A DNA stretch of 64,000 nucleotides, taken from Tetrapyrgos nigripes (Eukaryota; Basidiomycota; Agaricomycetes; Agaricales; Campanellaceae). Positions within the stretch are counted from its first letter, which is position 1. The number at the start of each line of letters is the position of its first letter. The stretch is taken from positions 310,001 to 374,000 of the forward strand of contig JAACJM010000039.1 in assembly GCA_013368315.1 (NCBI GenBank), written 5' to 3'. The notes beneath the pieces were generated by a model. The model searched no databases. It had not been told where the DNA came from and saw only the letters and a program-made list of their open reading frames with translations. Positions 38,157 through 49,858 of the stretch are shown one piece after another. The position numbers and the translations under genes are program-made.

Positions 38157-41100
38157 ATGTCGTCTGAAGACATTGCAGAGGAAATCAGGTCCGCTTTTCC
38201 TGGAACGGAAGAGGTCATTGTTCAATATCTGGCGGGTTATCTGGTCGACGACGCTGGCGAAGAAGAAGATGTCATGCAAGTTGCGCACGATTTACTCGAG
38301 TCACTGGCCGGAGGACAAAATGAAGAGCTCGAAAAACTCATGTCACGGCTCGGGGATCTACTGGAGGATCAGCTGCAGGAGAGGATGAAAAAGAGGTCTG
38401 GGCCGAAGCTGCAGAAGTTGGACAAGGTCATGGATATGAGCAAGTCTCAAATTTCCAATACCATCGCGTTTTCAGAAGGTGTGGATTTAGAATCTATCAA
38501 TAAGGGAAAGTGTGTATCTTTGGTTTCTGTTGTAATGGACATGTCTGAAACGTTTAAACATGACAGGGCATCCAGAGTAGATGTTAAGAAACTAGAGAAA
38601 CAGGAGGCCAAGCTGAAGGTGCGTTATTATTAATACTCGTATACGTTTAGAGCAGTCTGTTACATATCTCCACCAGGCGAAGATAGAAAAGCGCGCTCGT
38701 AGGGATCTTTATGAGGGTTCTAAACTGCTTGATGCTCACCGCAAACAGGTGCTTTTCTTTTCTTCATTTACCACTGCTTTCTTACCCGACGCATTGTAGC
38801 AAACCTATGAGGAAATGTTCATGAAGGTCTGCTCTATCCTCTTTGGGAACTGGAACATGGCTCAAAATTTCCTCAGATCAATCCTCTTGAAGCTGCCAAC
38901 TCCCGCAGCAAGAGCAAGGATATCCATTTACCGTCCATTGATGTTAACTTTGGTTCTAACCGTATCCTGTGCGCAACAAATGCTCTGATCATTCAAGCTC
39001 TGCTATTGAGATGTTGACAGTTCTGGCGCCACGCTGACTCTCGCTCATGGACGGCGTTATGGTCTCATTGGTCGAAACGGTATTTGATGTCTTACTCGAT
39101 GTTTTATCGACGTTTTGTTGATCATGATTTCGGCATAGGTGTGGGGAAATCTACGCTGCTTCGCCATATTGCCATGAGAGAAGTGCCCATTCCACCGCAC
39201 ATCACAATTCTATTCGTTGAGCAAGAAGTAGGCTGCTGTCCGTTTCCCATTATGTAGGTCAACTAAATTTTGATTCGGTTAGATTGTCGGCGATGACACA
39301 CTGGCCATCGACTCTGTACTTAAGGCGGATGTATGGCGGGATCATCTACTCAAAGAAGAAGCGGCTCTGAACGCAAAACTTGCCGAGCTCGATTCAGAAG
39401 GAGACGACAAGCGGTTCGAGGATGCCAGAGAAGAAGCTTCATCAAGACTGGCAGAGGTTCATAGTCGACTCTCAGAGATGGACGCCGAAAGCGGACCCGC
39501 CAGGGCCGCAGCCCTTCTTGCTGGTGCGCTTCCCGAGAACAATGTTTCAGGTTGCGTTCCTGACGAATCATGTACCTTAGGATTGGGATTTGATGAGGCT
39601 GATCAAAAACGACCAACTAAATCATTCAGTGGAGGCTGGCGGTGAGTGTTCTTATATTTGAGTAACATTTGTGGGACTGATTGTGCGTAGAATGCGTCTA
39701 GCACTTGCTCGGGCTTTGTTTGTTAAGGTAGGCGAAAATGGAACTGTTAGCAGGTACTTCTGACTGAGAGACCCTACAGCCCTCCCTACTGCTTCTCGAT
39801 GAACCTTCCAATCACAGTGAGCTCTGTTATATATATCGTTCTGCAAGCGTCACTGACAGTTTTCCAGTCGATCTTAATGCCTTGGCCTGGTTAGAAGACT
39901 ACCTCCAAACTTGGCCTGGAACATTGCTCGTTGTGTATGTGGTTCTCTCTTGTACACTCACTGCCTTCAATTCTTCAATTTACATTGAATCCATAGATCA
40001 CACGACCGTGCGTTCCTGTAAGTCGCACCACATGCTTCGTCAAAGTCGTCCTTTTTGACGCCGATCAAGGGATGCTGTTGCCACAGATATTGTCCACCAG
40101 CACTCTGGCCGACTGGATTACTACAAAGGGTGAACGCAATCTTCAAGACCAGGCCTGTGATTTCTGATTTCATGACCTATAGGAATTTCACGCAGTTCTA
40201 CTCGACGAAGTCAGAGAGAGACAAAAACCTGCGGAAGGAATACGACACGCAGATGGAGTATAGAAAGCATTTGCAGGCATTCATTGACAGATGGAGATAC
40301 AATGCTAATCGTGGTATGTGACAAGTACACCGCTCCTCTGGCTACGTGGTTGTTCACTTGTCACGGTGATCTGGCTGTTGTCTAGCTGCACAGGCTCAGT
40401 CGAAAATCAAAATACTGGAGAAGGTGAATGGAGGGTTACTGGTGCTCAGAACGACCATATACTAATTCTCCATTAGTTGCCAGACCTTGAGCCACCGGAA
40501 GAAGATGAGAAGGAGACCTTCCGGTTTGTCATTGAACGGTCTTGTCGGATTTTAATTTATCAAATCTTACCTCTCTCTTTTTACAGGTTCCCAGAAACAG
40601 AAAAGATATCACCTCCCTTGCTGCAAATGTCAGAAGTGGTATTTGGATATTCGCCGGATAAGATCATATTAAGAAATGTCAACATAGACGTTGGATTGGA
40701 CTCCCGGATAGCCATTGTTGGAGCTAATGGTTCCGGAAAATCAACACTGTACGGTTTCATATTTGACCTGCTATGTTTATGCTGAATCCGTCTGTTCTGA
40801 TAGAATCAAGATTCTTACTGGGGAGCTGAACCCCATGGGTGGCCAAGTCAATCGCAATGGTCGTCTTCGAGTGTATGTGTTTTGGACCTTTATGGACTGC
40901 TGCTTTTCAAGTACTTGACGTTCAACGCAGTGGATATTTTGCCCAGCATCATGTGGATTCGCTGACACCTACTATGACTCCCGTACAATTCCTGGCTTCT
41001 AAATTCCCTGGAAAGACGGAACTAGAGTATCGATCTCACCTCGGAAACTTCCAAATTAGTGGAATGACAGGGTGCGTCTTCCCTCATCTCATCAACGGGA

Positions 41101-41680
41101 AGGATCGCTGTGTACGATGACAATCGTCTTACAGGATGCAGCTCATCGGCACTCTGAGTGGTGGTCAAAAATCAAGAGTAGCTTTCGCAGCGCTATCATT
41201 ACAGAGGCCACATGTCCTTCTGCTGGATGAGGTGCGTGATTTGAAGCAGAGTATGCTCTTTAGTGGTTGCTGAAGTCACTGGCGTGTTGCACAGCCTACT
41301 AACCACTTGGACATTGAGGCGAGTACTTCAAGGTTTCCGACCTATTGGCTGCGATGGCTGATATTGGGGATCTACAGGGTCTTGATGCACTAATGCATGC
41401 ATTGGGAATTTGGAATGGAGGGGTGATAATTATCTCTCACGACGAAAGATTTATCACCACTGTCGCAAAGGAGGTGCGTCCTTGTGCGCTGATACCGTTA
41501 GGTCTGGCTGAGCTAAAAATTGAATCTTTAGCTGTGGGTTTGCGGCAATGGCACGGTCTCCAAGTTCAAGGGCGATGTACAGAGCTATAAGGTATGTTTT
41601 CAGATGGAGACGGCTTCGGAACTCTCAGCTGATTGCTCGTGCAGAGTCTCATTGTCAGTAACATCAAGATGAAACCGTGA
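38157..41680 (+). CDS. GCN20: ABC-F ATPase, Gcn20/ABCF3-type
   Basis: Gcn20 works with Gcn1 on ribosomes to activate the eIF2-alpha kinase Gcn2 on amino-acid shortage. The N-terminus ([14 protein letters not shown]..) is the Gcn1-binding type of extension. ABC domain 1 has [16 protein letters not shown] (Walker A), [16 protein letters not shown] (signature) and [13 protein letters not shown] (Walker B). ABC domain 2 has [34 protein letters not shown] and [13 protein letters not shown]. No TM segments, as expected for ABC-F proteins. About a dozen exons; the final one adds [12 protein letters not shown] found no frame break. Ser replaces Thr in the first domain's DEPTNH motif, which is probably harmless. 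Confidence 0.9.
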
Positions 41681-42125
41681 TCGCTGCGGTCCATCTCAGA
41701 TCGGCATTTTCTTCCAGATACCTGCTTCTGGCTATGTACTTGGAAGACAGGTTATATGTCCTCGGAAACGTGGACCGAAGACCAATGTATGAGTAACTGT
41801 TACTTGTTTTCGGCTGTACAAAATCTATTCTGCTACTGTATTTGTGAGCTGAGATCTTCCGGAGAGTGATGTATCGTGCCTCTGAGGCTCTCGTCCCAAC
41901 GCGCGTCTAGTGAGCCTTTGAGTCAGCCTAGGAGAGACTACAACGGGCGTATTCTGGCGGAATGCCTGCAGTTGTGTGCGCGGGAACCTTACTCCTAGTA
42001 GCTTATCTAAGTAATCGCTTCGGCAGAAAAAATTCGTCCGCTCGACAGTAAGCTCGACAGCAAACACCGTGTTGACTCTAGAATCGCTCTCAGTCCTCAT
42101 TCCGGTCGTCTACAGTGACAGTTGA
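41681..42125. other. Spacer upstream of TOP2
   Basis: About 445 bp between co-directional genes, holding the 3' UTR of the ABC-F gene and the TOP2 promoter. No clear TATA box or other element is seen. Confidence 0.35.
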
Positions 42126-45100
42126 ATGAGTCTTTCGACAGCAATTGTCATCAGGCGGACACTCAGATACGTTCACTCTTCCACCATCATTGCGAGTCTT
42201 TTGGGCCGAAATCTGCACGTGACCAGCAGATCAACAACGCGACGCGTGCTTCAGAATCACGCTTTCAACAGAACCAACGCCTTCGACAGACCCAACTTCT
42301 CTACCACCACCTCCGTGCCCACATCCGCGATGAGCGACTCCGAAGGCGAAAACTTCGATTTCGACGACGCGTTCAGCGATGCTTCTGAGGACTATGCACC
42401 CGCACCGAAGAAGGTGAGCAGTGTCTTGACTACTCATTTCAGTCGTATTCAGTGGCGAGTATAGGCTGCCAAATCCAAGACCACCAAGACAACCACAACA
42501 GCAAAGCCCAAGGCTTCCAGTTCAAAGGCTGCACCCAAATCCAAAGCTGCCGCTACCAAGAAAAAGCCTCTAGCGCAACACGACGACAACGCTGAAGAGA
42601 GTGCGATGGAAGTAGACGAGGACGAGGACGTTGCTGAACTTCCTGCTGCACCCAAAGCTTCAGGAAAGAAGAAATCGGCCTCAGACATGTACCAGAAGGT
42701 GTGTTGATACTCTAATGTTCGACTTGCGCATGCCTCCCGAACTGACTGTTTGTGCAGCTGACACAACTGGAGCACATCCTGAAGCGTCCAGACTCTTATA
42801 TTGGAAGCGTGGAGACCATCACCCAGACTATGTGGACATATGATGTTGACACGAAACGCATGGTTCACCGCGACGTCAAATACGTCCCTGGGTTTTTCAA
42901 GATTGTCGACGAAATCTTGGTGAATGCCGCAGATAATAAGGCGCGTTTTTTGCCATTTTCTTTGCCCAAGTTGCTCACACCCATCATAGATCAATGACCC
43001 CAGCATGGACACAATAAAAGTGAACATTGACCTCGAGGAGAACACTATCTCTGTCTACAACAACGGTCGCGGTATTCCTATCGAGATCCACTCTAGGGAG
43101 AAGATCTACATTCCAGAGCTCATCTTCGGTCACCTCCTTTCTTCTTCTAACTACGATGACGACGAGAAGAAGCTCACTGGTGGTCGTAACGGTTATGGTG
43201 CGAAGCTCGCCAACATATACTCGCACGAATTCACCCTCGAGACTGCACACAAGGAGACCCAGCAAAAGTACAAGCAAACTTGGACAGACAACATGAGTAA
43301 CTGCGGCAAAGCCAAAATCACGAAGAACGCGAAGGGCGAGGAGTGGACCAAGGTCACTTTTCGTCCTGACCTCAAGCGATTCGGAATGGACTGTATCGAC
43401 GGGGATACCGCCGGTCTCCTGCGCAAACGTGTCTACGACATGGCGGGAACCGTGAAGAATGTCAAGGTCTTCCTAAACGACGAGCGTTTGAAGATCAAGA
43501 ACTTCAAGCAATACATCGACATGTACCTTAGCTCGGCGTCGGCTGAAGCTAGCAACAATTCTGGAGGGGCAGCGCAGGCGAAGCCGACTATTATCTACGA
43601 GCAGATTGATGACCGTTGGGAGGTGGGGTTTGCCGCTTCCGAGGGTACCTTCATGCACGTCTCCTTCGCAAACTCCATCTCTACTTCCAAGGGTGGTACG
43701 CACGTCAATCTCATCGCCGACCAAATCGCCAAAAATTTGATTGCTGCGATCGGCAAGAAGAATAAGGGTGCCACAGTCAAAGCTCCTCAAGTCAAGAACC
43801 ATATGTGGATTTTCGTGAATTCTCTCATCGAGAACCCGACGTTTGACAGTCAAACGAAGGAAACTTTAACATTGCCTACATCGAAATTCGGTAGGAAGCC
43901 TGTTCTTTCGGAGGACTTTATCAAGAAAGGTGAGTAAATGTGATCCTTCTGATGCTGTATACCGACACTGAATTGACTGTAGTGGTCAAATCTCCCATTG
44001 TCGAGAGCGTCCTGAATTGGGCGAAGTTCAAGGCTGACCAGCAAATCAAGAAGACGGACGGAGCTAAGCGTAGTCGGTGGGTCTTCTTTTTTCTTTTCCC
44101 TGAAGCCTCGTACTGACAAACCGATCTTGCCTCGAAGCTTGACGGGGTTGCCTAAACTTTCTGATGCCAACAATGCGGGAACTAAGAACGCAAAGAATTG
44201 TACTCTGATTCTTACCGAAGGAGACTCGGCTAAGTCTCTCGCCGTTGCTGGACTGGCTGTCGTGGGTCGTGATGACTACGGTGTCTTCCCACTTCGTGGA
44301 AAACTGCTGAACGTCCGGGAAGCCAGGCACGACCAGATTATGAAGAACGAAGAAATCCAGAACATCAAGAAAATTATGGGTTTCCAGCACAACAAGGACT
44401 ATAGTGATATATCTAGTCTGCGATACGGAAGGTTGATGATTATGACTGATCAGGTACCTTCAAGTGTCTTTCCCCTCGAGTTTTCTGACGAATGCCCGCG
44501 TAGGACCACGATGGATCCCATATCAAAGGTCTCCTCATCAACTTTTTGGACCACTTCTACCCGTCACTTCTTAAAATTCCTGAGTTTCTGGTCGAGTTTG
44601 TGACTCCCATCGTCAGGGTAAGCATGCTAACGTCACTCCGAACTGATACTGTTTCTAAAGAAATATTGTAGGTCACGAAAGGAAAGCAACAGAAAGATTT
44701 CTTCACGATTCCTGAATACGAGCAATGGTTGGAAGACACTCCTGATGCAGCTAAATGGGAGGCAAAGTACTACAAGGTTGGTAGTAATTCCCTAAACTCA
44801 TTATTCTCCAGTTTTACTGAATTATTGACAGGGTCTGGGAACGAGTAAAGACTCTGATGCTCGCCAGTATTTCAGCAATATGGCAAAACATCTTATTCCG
44901 TTCGCCCCTACCCAGGAAGGTGACAAGGAACTGATCGACCTCGCATTCAGCAAGAAGAAGGCAGACGATCGGAAAGAATGGCTACGGCAGTTCAAAGTCA
45001 GTAATTTGGCAGGTCTTTTATCTACTTTAGTGACATCCCGTTTAGCCCGGTACCTATCTGGACCATCGTTTGGAAGAAATTCCTTACTCCGAATTCATCA

Positions 45101-47888
45101 ATAAGGAACTCATTCTATTCTCGATGGCCGATAACGTCCGTTCCATTCCTTCTGTTGCAGATGGTCTGAAGCCTGGTCAACGTAAAGTAATATGGGCTTG
45201 CTTCAAACGAAAATTGAAGAAGGAAATTAAGGTCAGCATTGACTGCGTTCTGATCACAAATCGTCCTCTGAAATGGGATTTTATTACAGGTCGCCCAACT
45301 CGTCGGTTATGTCTCAGAGCACGCGGCTTATCATCATGGAGAAGCCAGTCTGTCTCAAACCATTGTCGCCCTCGCCCAGGACTTTGTCGGCAGCAACAAC
45401 ATCAACTTGCTGATGCCCAACGGTCAGTACGGTACCCGTGATCAGGGAGGAAAGGACCATGCCTCTCCGAGGTATATCCACACCTTGCCTACACCTCTTG
45501 CTCGAACTGTCTTTAATTCTTCCGATGATGCACTTCTGAACCAACAATGGGAAGAGAACAAGCACATCGAACCCGAGTTCTACATGCCTGTTGTGCCCAT
45601 GGTTCTGGTTAACGGAGCAGAGGGTATTGGGACCGGATGGAGTACCAACATTCCTTGCTATAACCCTGTCGATGTCGTGGCGAATCTGCGACGCCTCATG
45701 AACGAGGAGGAGGTCGTTCCTATGCACCCATGGTGGCGAGGGTTCAAAGGGGAGATCAGATATGTCTCGAAGAACAAGTACGATGTAATCGGCATGGTCA
45801 GCAAGCGCGACGAGCAGACCGTGGAGATTACGGAACTGCCGATCCACAAGTGGACGCAGAACTACAAAGCTGAGCTGGAAGGGATGATGACTGGAGACAA
45901 TAAGGATGGATCAATCAAGGTACGTGCGTTCTTCCGTTACGCGGTTTTCAGCCACTTATTGCCCATCGATTTCTACACAGAATTACCAAGAACACCACGC
46001 CAACGAAGACGTGCACTTCGTAGTCCAGATGGACCCCAAAGAGCTTGTGAAAGCGGAAGAGAAAGGTCTTCTGGAATATTTCAAATTGACTGGGAAGCTC
46101 ACGACTACGAACATGATGGCTTTCGACTTCGATGGCAAGATTAAGAAGTACGATTCTCCCGAGGCTATCCTTGAGGATTTCTATCCCACAAGGTTGATGT
46201 ACTACCAGAAACGCAAGGTACTTCATCGTCGGATCATCTAAACCAAACTATCTTTTGACTTCTGACCTTGCTAGGACCATCTCGCAAATGAACTTCAAAT
46301 CGTCTTCGAAAGGCTCTCTGAACAGGCTCGATTCGTGCAGATGATCATTGAAAGGAAACTTAGCGTATCGGGACGAAAGAAAGCCGACATCGTCGTCGAT
46401 TTGAAGGCGCACAAATTCAAACCTATCCCCAAGAAGAAGAAGAAGGCACCTACAGAGGACGAAGAGGCAGAAGAAGAGATGGAGCAGGCTGAAGAGGAGG
46501 AAGCCATTACTGGCACCACAACAGATTATGATTATCTGTTAAGTATGCCTATCTGGAATTTGACGAAGGAAAAGGTAAGCTTGACCCTGTCGTTTGACTC
46601 TAGCGGTGCTTATTATCAACACTTGCATGCTTTCAGATCGAGAAACTTCGACAACAAGCAGCTGGTCAGGAAGCTGAATTGCTCGCTATGCTGAAGAAGA
46701 CTCCAAAGGAGATGTGGAACGAAGATTTAGACAAGTTCTTAGAGGAGTGGACTGTAAGTTTTCAGTACCTCTTGCCATATTCCTTTTTGATTCACTACTC
46801 TTCGATTTCCAGAAATCCGAAGAGGAGCACAAACTCAAAGTCTACGCTGGCCAGGGAGGGAAGAAGAAGAAAGGCAAGCAGACCTTCAGGACCAGAAAGT
46901 CGTTGGGCAAGAGTAAGGACGACGACTCCGAGGACGATTTCAAGCCTGTCAAGGCTCCACGCAAACCAGTCGCTGCCCCAAACCCACAGTGAAGAAGGAG
47001 GCGAAGGAACCGACGGTGGCAGAGGCCAAGACAAAGAAGGCGGGAGGATCAAAAGCAGCAGGCAAGAAGGTGAAGAAAGAGGAATCCGATGACGACGAAC
47101 CAATTGTCAGTAGAGGGAAGAGCAGTAAAGGTGGCGATGATGGATATGGGAGTGATAACGACGTGCAGGTAGTCGAGAAGCGTGAGGCACCTCCTAAGAG
47201 GAAGGCGGCGGCTACGAAGAAGGTGACCAAGGACGAGTCTGAGGATGACGATATGGACGACTTCTATGAGGATGACTCGGAAGATGAGAAACCAAAGGCG
47301 AAAGCTGCAGCCAAGAAAGCACCTGCACCTAAGGGTAAAGGAAAGGCCAAGGAGGATGATCCCATTGATATTGACTCAAGTGACGATGAAGATGAACCTC
47401 CCAAGGGCAAAGGGAAAGCTCCAGCCAAACCTGCAAAGAGAAAGAGGTGAGTCAGTCTGTCCGTATCTGGTTCTATCTTTGTTGACTTTCTGGACTTTGA
47501 TAGTACGGGCAACGACTCCGATGGCGACACTGACGAGCTCGAAATCAGTAAACCGGCGAAGAAGACCAAACTCACCGATTTTTTCTCAAAGTCTGATGAT
47601 AGTCCGGTCGGCTCGTCCAAACCTATTGCGAAGGGCAAGGCGAAGGAAACGGTACCCTCAAAGCCCAAGAAAATCTCTCAAAGCATGAAACCCGCCTCTC
47701 CTCCCAAGCCGAAGAAAGCTGCACCCAAGGTCATCGACAGTGATTCGGACAACATGGACTACGACTCCTTGCCGAAGCCGCCTTCGCGCCCTGCCAGATC
47801 TGCGGCAACAAAGTCGAAGTATGTTGATGTCTCGGAAGACGACGATGAAGGACAAGGAGACTCCATGTTTGTTGACGACGAAGATTAG
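42126..47888 (+). CDS. TOP2: DNA topoisomerase II
   Basis: TOP2 passes one DNA duplex through a transient double-strand break in another, and is needed for chromosome segregation. ATPase domain: LEHILKRPDSYIGSVE, EILVNAADNK, NNGRGIPIEIH, GGRNGYGAKLANIYS. TOPRIM domain: LTEGDSAKSLAVAG and MTDQDHDGSHIKGLLINF. Cleavage domain: DHASPRYIHT with the active-site Tyr. The tail is long, acidic and Lys-rich (repeats of KPKK, GKGKAK, SDDED), ending SMFVDDED. More than ten introns of usual size. Two starts are possible: the canonical-looking MSDSEGENFDFDDAF at 42330, and an in-frame ATG at 42126 that adds 68 residues with nine Arg and one acidic residue, like a mitochondrial presequence. One frame break at about 46976-46985 splits the tail; a single extra base in the CCCCAAACCC stretch rejoins PKPTVKKEAKEP. 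Confidence 0.93.
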
Positions 47889-48142
47889 AGCCGCTTCTTT
47901 CTTTTGTTGTTCTCGATATGATTGTAATGTACTCTAGTTGACCCACTTTCAGCTTTACTTACACTTTGGATGCCCTACATAGTCTTACGCATTCTTTATT
48001 CTAGTCCTATACACCTTATCCTGTCATAGTATAAATCCTACATTGCGTCCTGAGTTCCTGCTTAAGGAGACTACCAGTATGCAATGATAGTAAGGGGTTA
48101 GGGAGCATCGACAAAAAAAGCGCTCCTTCTCTCGCGTCGACC

Positions 48143-49300
48143 ATGCAGCCTGTCCCACGAATTCCGGAACTACTTGATCACATATTTGACTCCCTGACAG
48201 AAAATGATGAGTACCGGTCTACAAGACGTAGGCTGAAGTGGCTTTAAGCCGCATCTGGCGTGATCCTATCAATAGAGGATTTTGGAGACCTCTTTGCACC
48301 GGACCCGGTGAAAACCCACCTCACTCCTAGAAAATTCCCATAAGTATGTACGTGCTGCAGGATCTCTCGGTCTATCATCTTGTTCAATAGTTTCACAGAG
48401 CTTCGAGTCAACTCCCAGCGTGAAGGCCTGGCCGCCTGGGTTCGCTTTGAGACAGACCATGTATTCTCAGTGTGTCCACAGCCTTAGCGTGACGTATCAG
48501 GACTCTCGTCAGGTCCCTCTCACATATCCTTCCCAACCTGCATACTCTACGAGGTTCTTGATGAGGCAGTCGGGTCATTTGTCTTCACTACTCTCTAGAT
48601 TGATCTGTCACAGCTCATAACCCTCACCGAGGCTGTAGTATATTTACGATTGACCAATCTCACTTCTTTGACCCCAGCCTTACCTCCTTGTCGATAATGG
48701 TCTTTGGGATGGGCACTGACGAACTAGAAGAAACAACCGGCGCAGATGAAGAATTACTTGGACCACTGGCAGATCTCGTTGCTCAACTTCCTTCACCCGA
48801 AGAGGTCACCATTCTCTCCTTCCGACTCCTGGCACGGCCGAAGTCGAAGAAACTTCATTTACCATGTATTAACCATGGGCAAGCATTTCCGAAGACTCCA
48901 AGACCGACCGGAAATAAACTTAGAAACTAGCTTTGGCAGTTTTTCGTCCTCATCCATCTTTGCCAGATCTCCATACGTCGAGCTCTACATCGGCGTCAGC
49001 CCACAGACTACTCTTGTGTTCGATATATTGCCCTTGCCTCTGGATTTTCCGAGGACCTGCAATTCCTGTTGCAGAGTCGACTCATACGGGTTTTGGAGCC
49101 TTGTACTTAGAGCCCGGAGATGAGGTTGCTTTGGCAGAGTTGTTGGGTCCGATGCTTCCACCTCAGTGTCATTTGGAGTACGATGAGGGCGACACAAGGG
49201 CGACATCAACGATGAAGAGCATGAAAATCGGCGATCTCTATGGGTGACAGTCAGTGAATTCTTTCCTCGGTTTTCCAGGCTGTATGGAGGTTACAGGAGC
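48143..49300 (+). pseudogene. F-box/LRR-type relic B
   Basis: Starts with an F-box-like MQPVPRIPELLDHIFDSL, then meets stops within 100 bp. Later pieces in changing frames match the family tail: SLTEAVVYLRLTNLTSLTP-like LRR sequence, AELLGPMLPPQCHLEY and VSEFFPRFSRLYGGY (compare ELFPRFSKLYSTI at 59.2 kb). Several stops and frame changes show it is dead. The 3' boundary is approximate. Confidence 0.6.
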
Positions 49301-49858
49301 AGGAAAAGCAGATTCGTTTGCTCGAGATTGTGCGGTAATATCGCAAGGGACGTCATTACTTCTCTTAAAAGGATGCACCCCAGGGTTGTAATCTTGCACT
49401 GGCATTTTCAAATTCAGGAAATGTACCAGGCCCACCAAAAACTTCCATTCCCGAGTGTACAGATAGCAACAAATGTAAGTGAGGGTATATAGTATATACA
49501 AAAAAAACTGTGGTGAAGAAGACTTTGAACGACAGAGAAAGGTAGATTAATGCACGGTGAATCTCAAGGCAAGCGCAGTATCTAAACACGACAGCAATTC
49601 AAGAAAGTCGGTAATGTAGAGGTGAAAGAAAAAGATGGCTCAACGGAAATGCTTGGCAGCTGCAGTCGAGAAGTGGAAGGTGGAAGAGTCTACAGCAAGT
49701 ATAAATCACGATCAGAGTCAATTGGTGAAGTGTGCAACATTGATTCAAAAGCGACAGTAAGATATGAGGAAAAGACATGCATAATACCGAGATATGGATG
49801 AGCTAATGAAGATGAGGAAAGGGAGGAAAGTAAAATAGACAAGATGTCAGTAAGTGTT
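49301..49858. other. Spacer downstream of the coiled-coil gene
   Basis: Presumed 3' UTR of the large minus-strand gene plus the decayed end of relic B. No gene is supported. Confidence 0.35.

Noticed and set aside
42449..43045. 198-codon minus-strand open frame opposite TOP2 exon 2
   Set aside because: The opposite strand encodes the TOP2 Lys/Ala-rich linker and ATPase start with known motifs, so this frame is a shadow.
46989..47450. A separate Lys/Asp-rich gene starting right after the TOP2 stop
   Set aside because: It is the continuation of the TOP2 tail in another frame. One extra base rejoins PKPTVKKEAKEP, and topoisomerase II proteins have this kind of tail.
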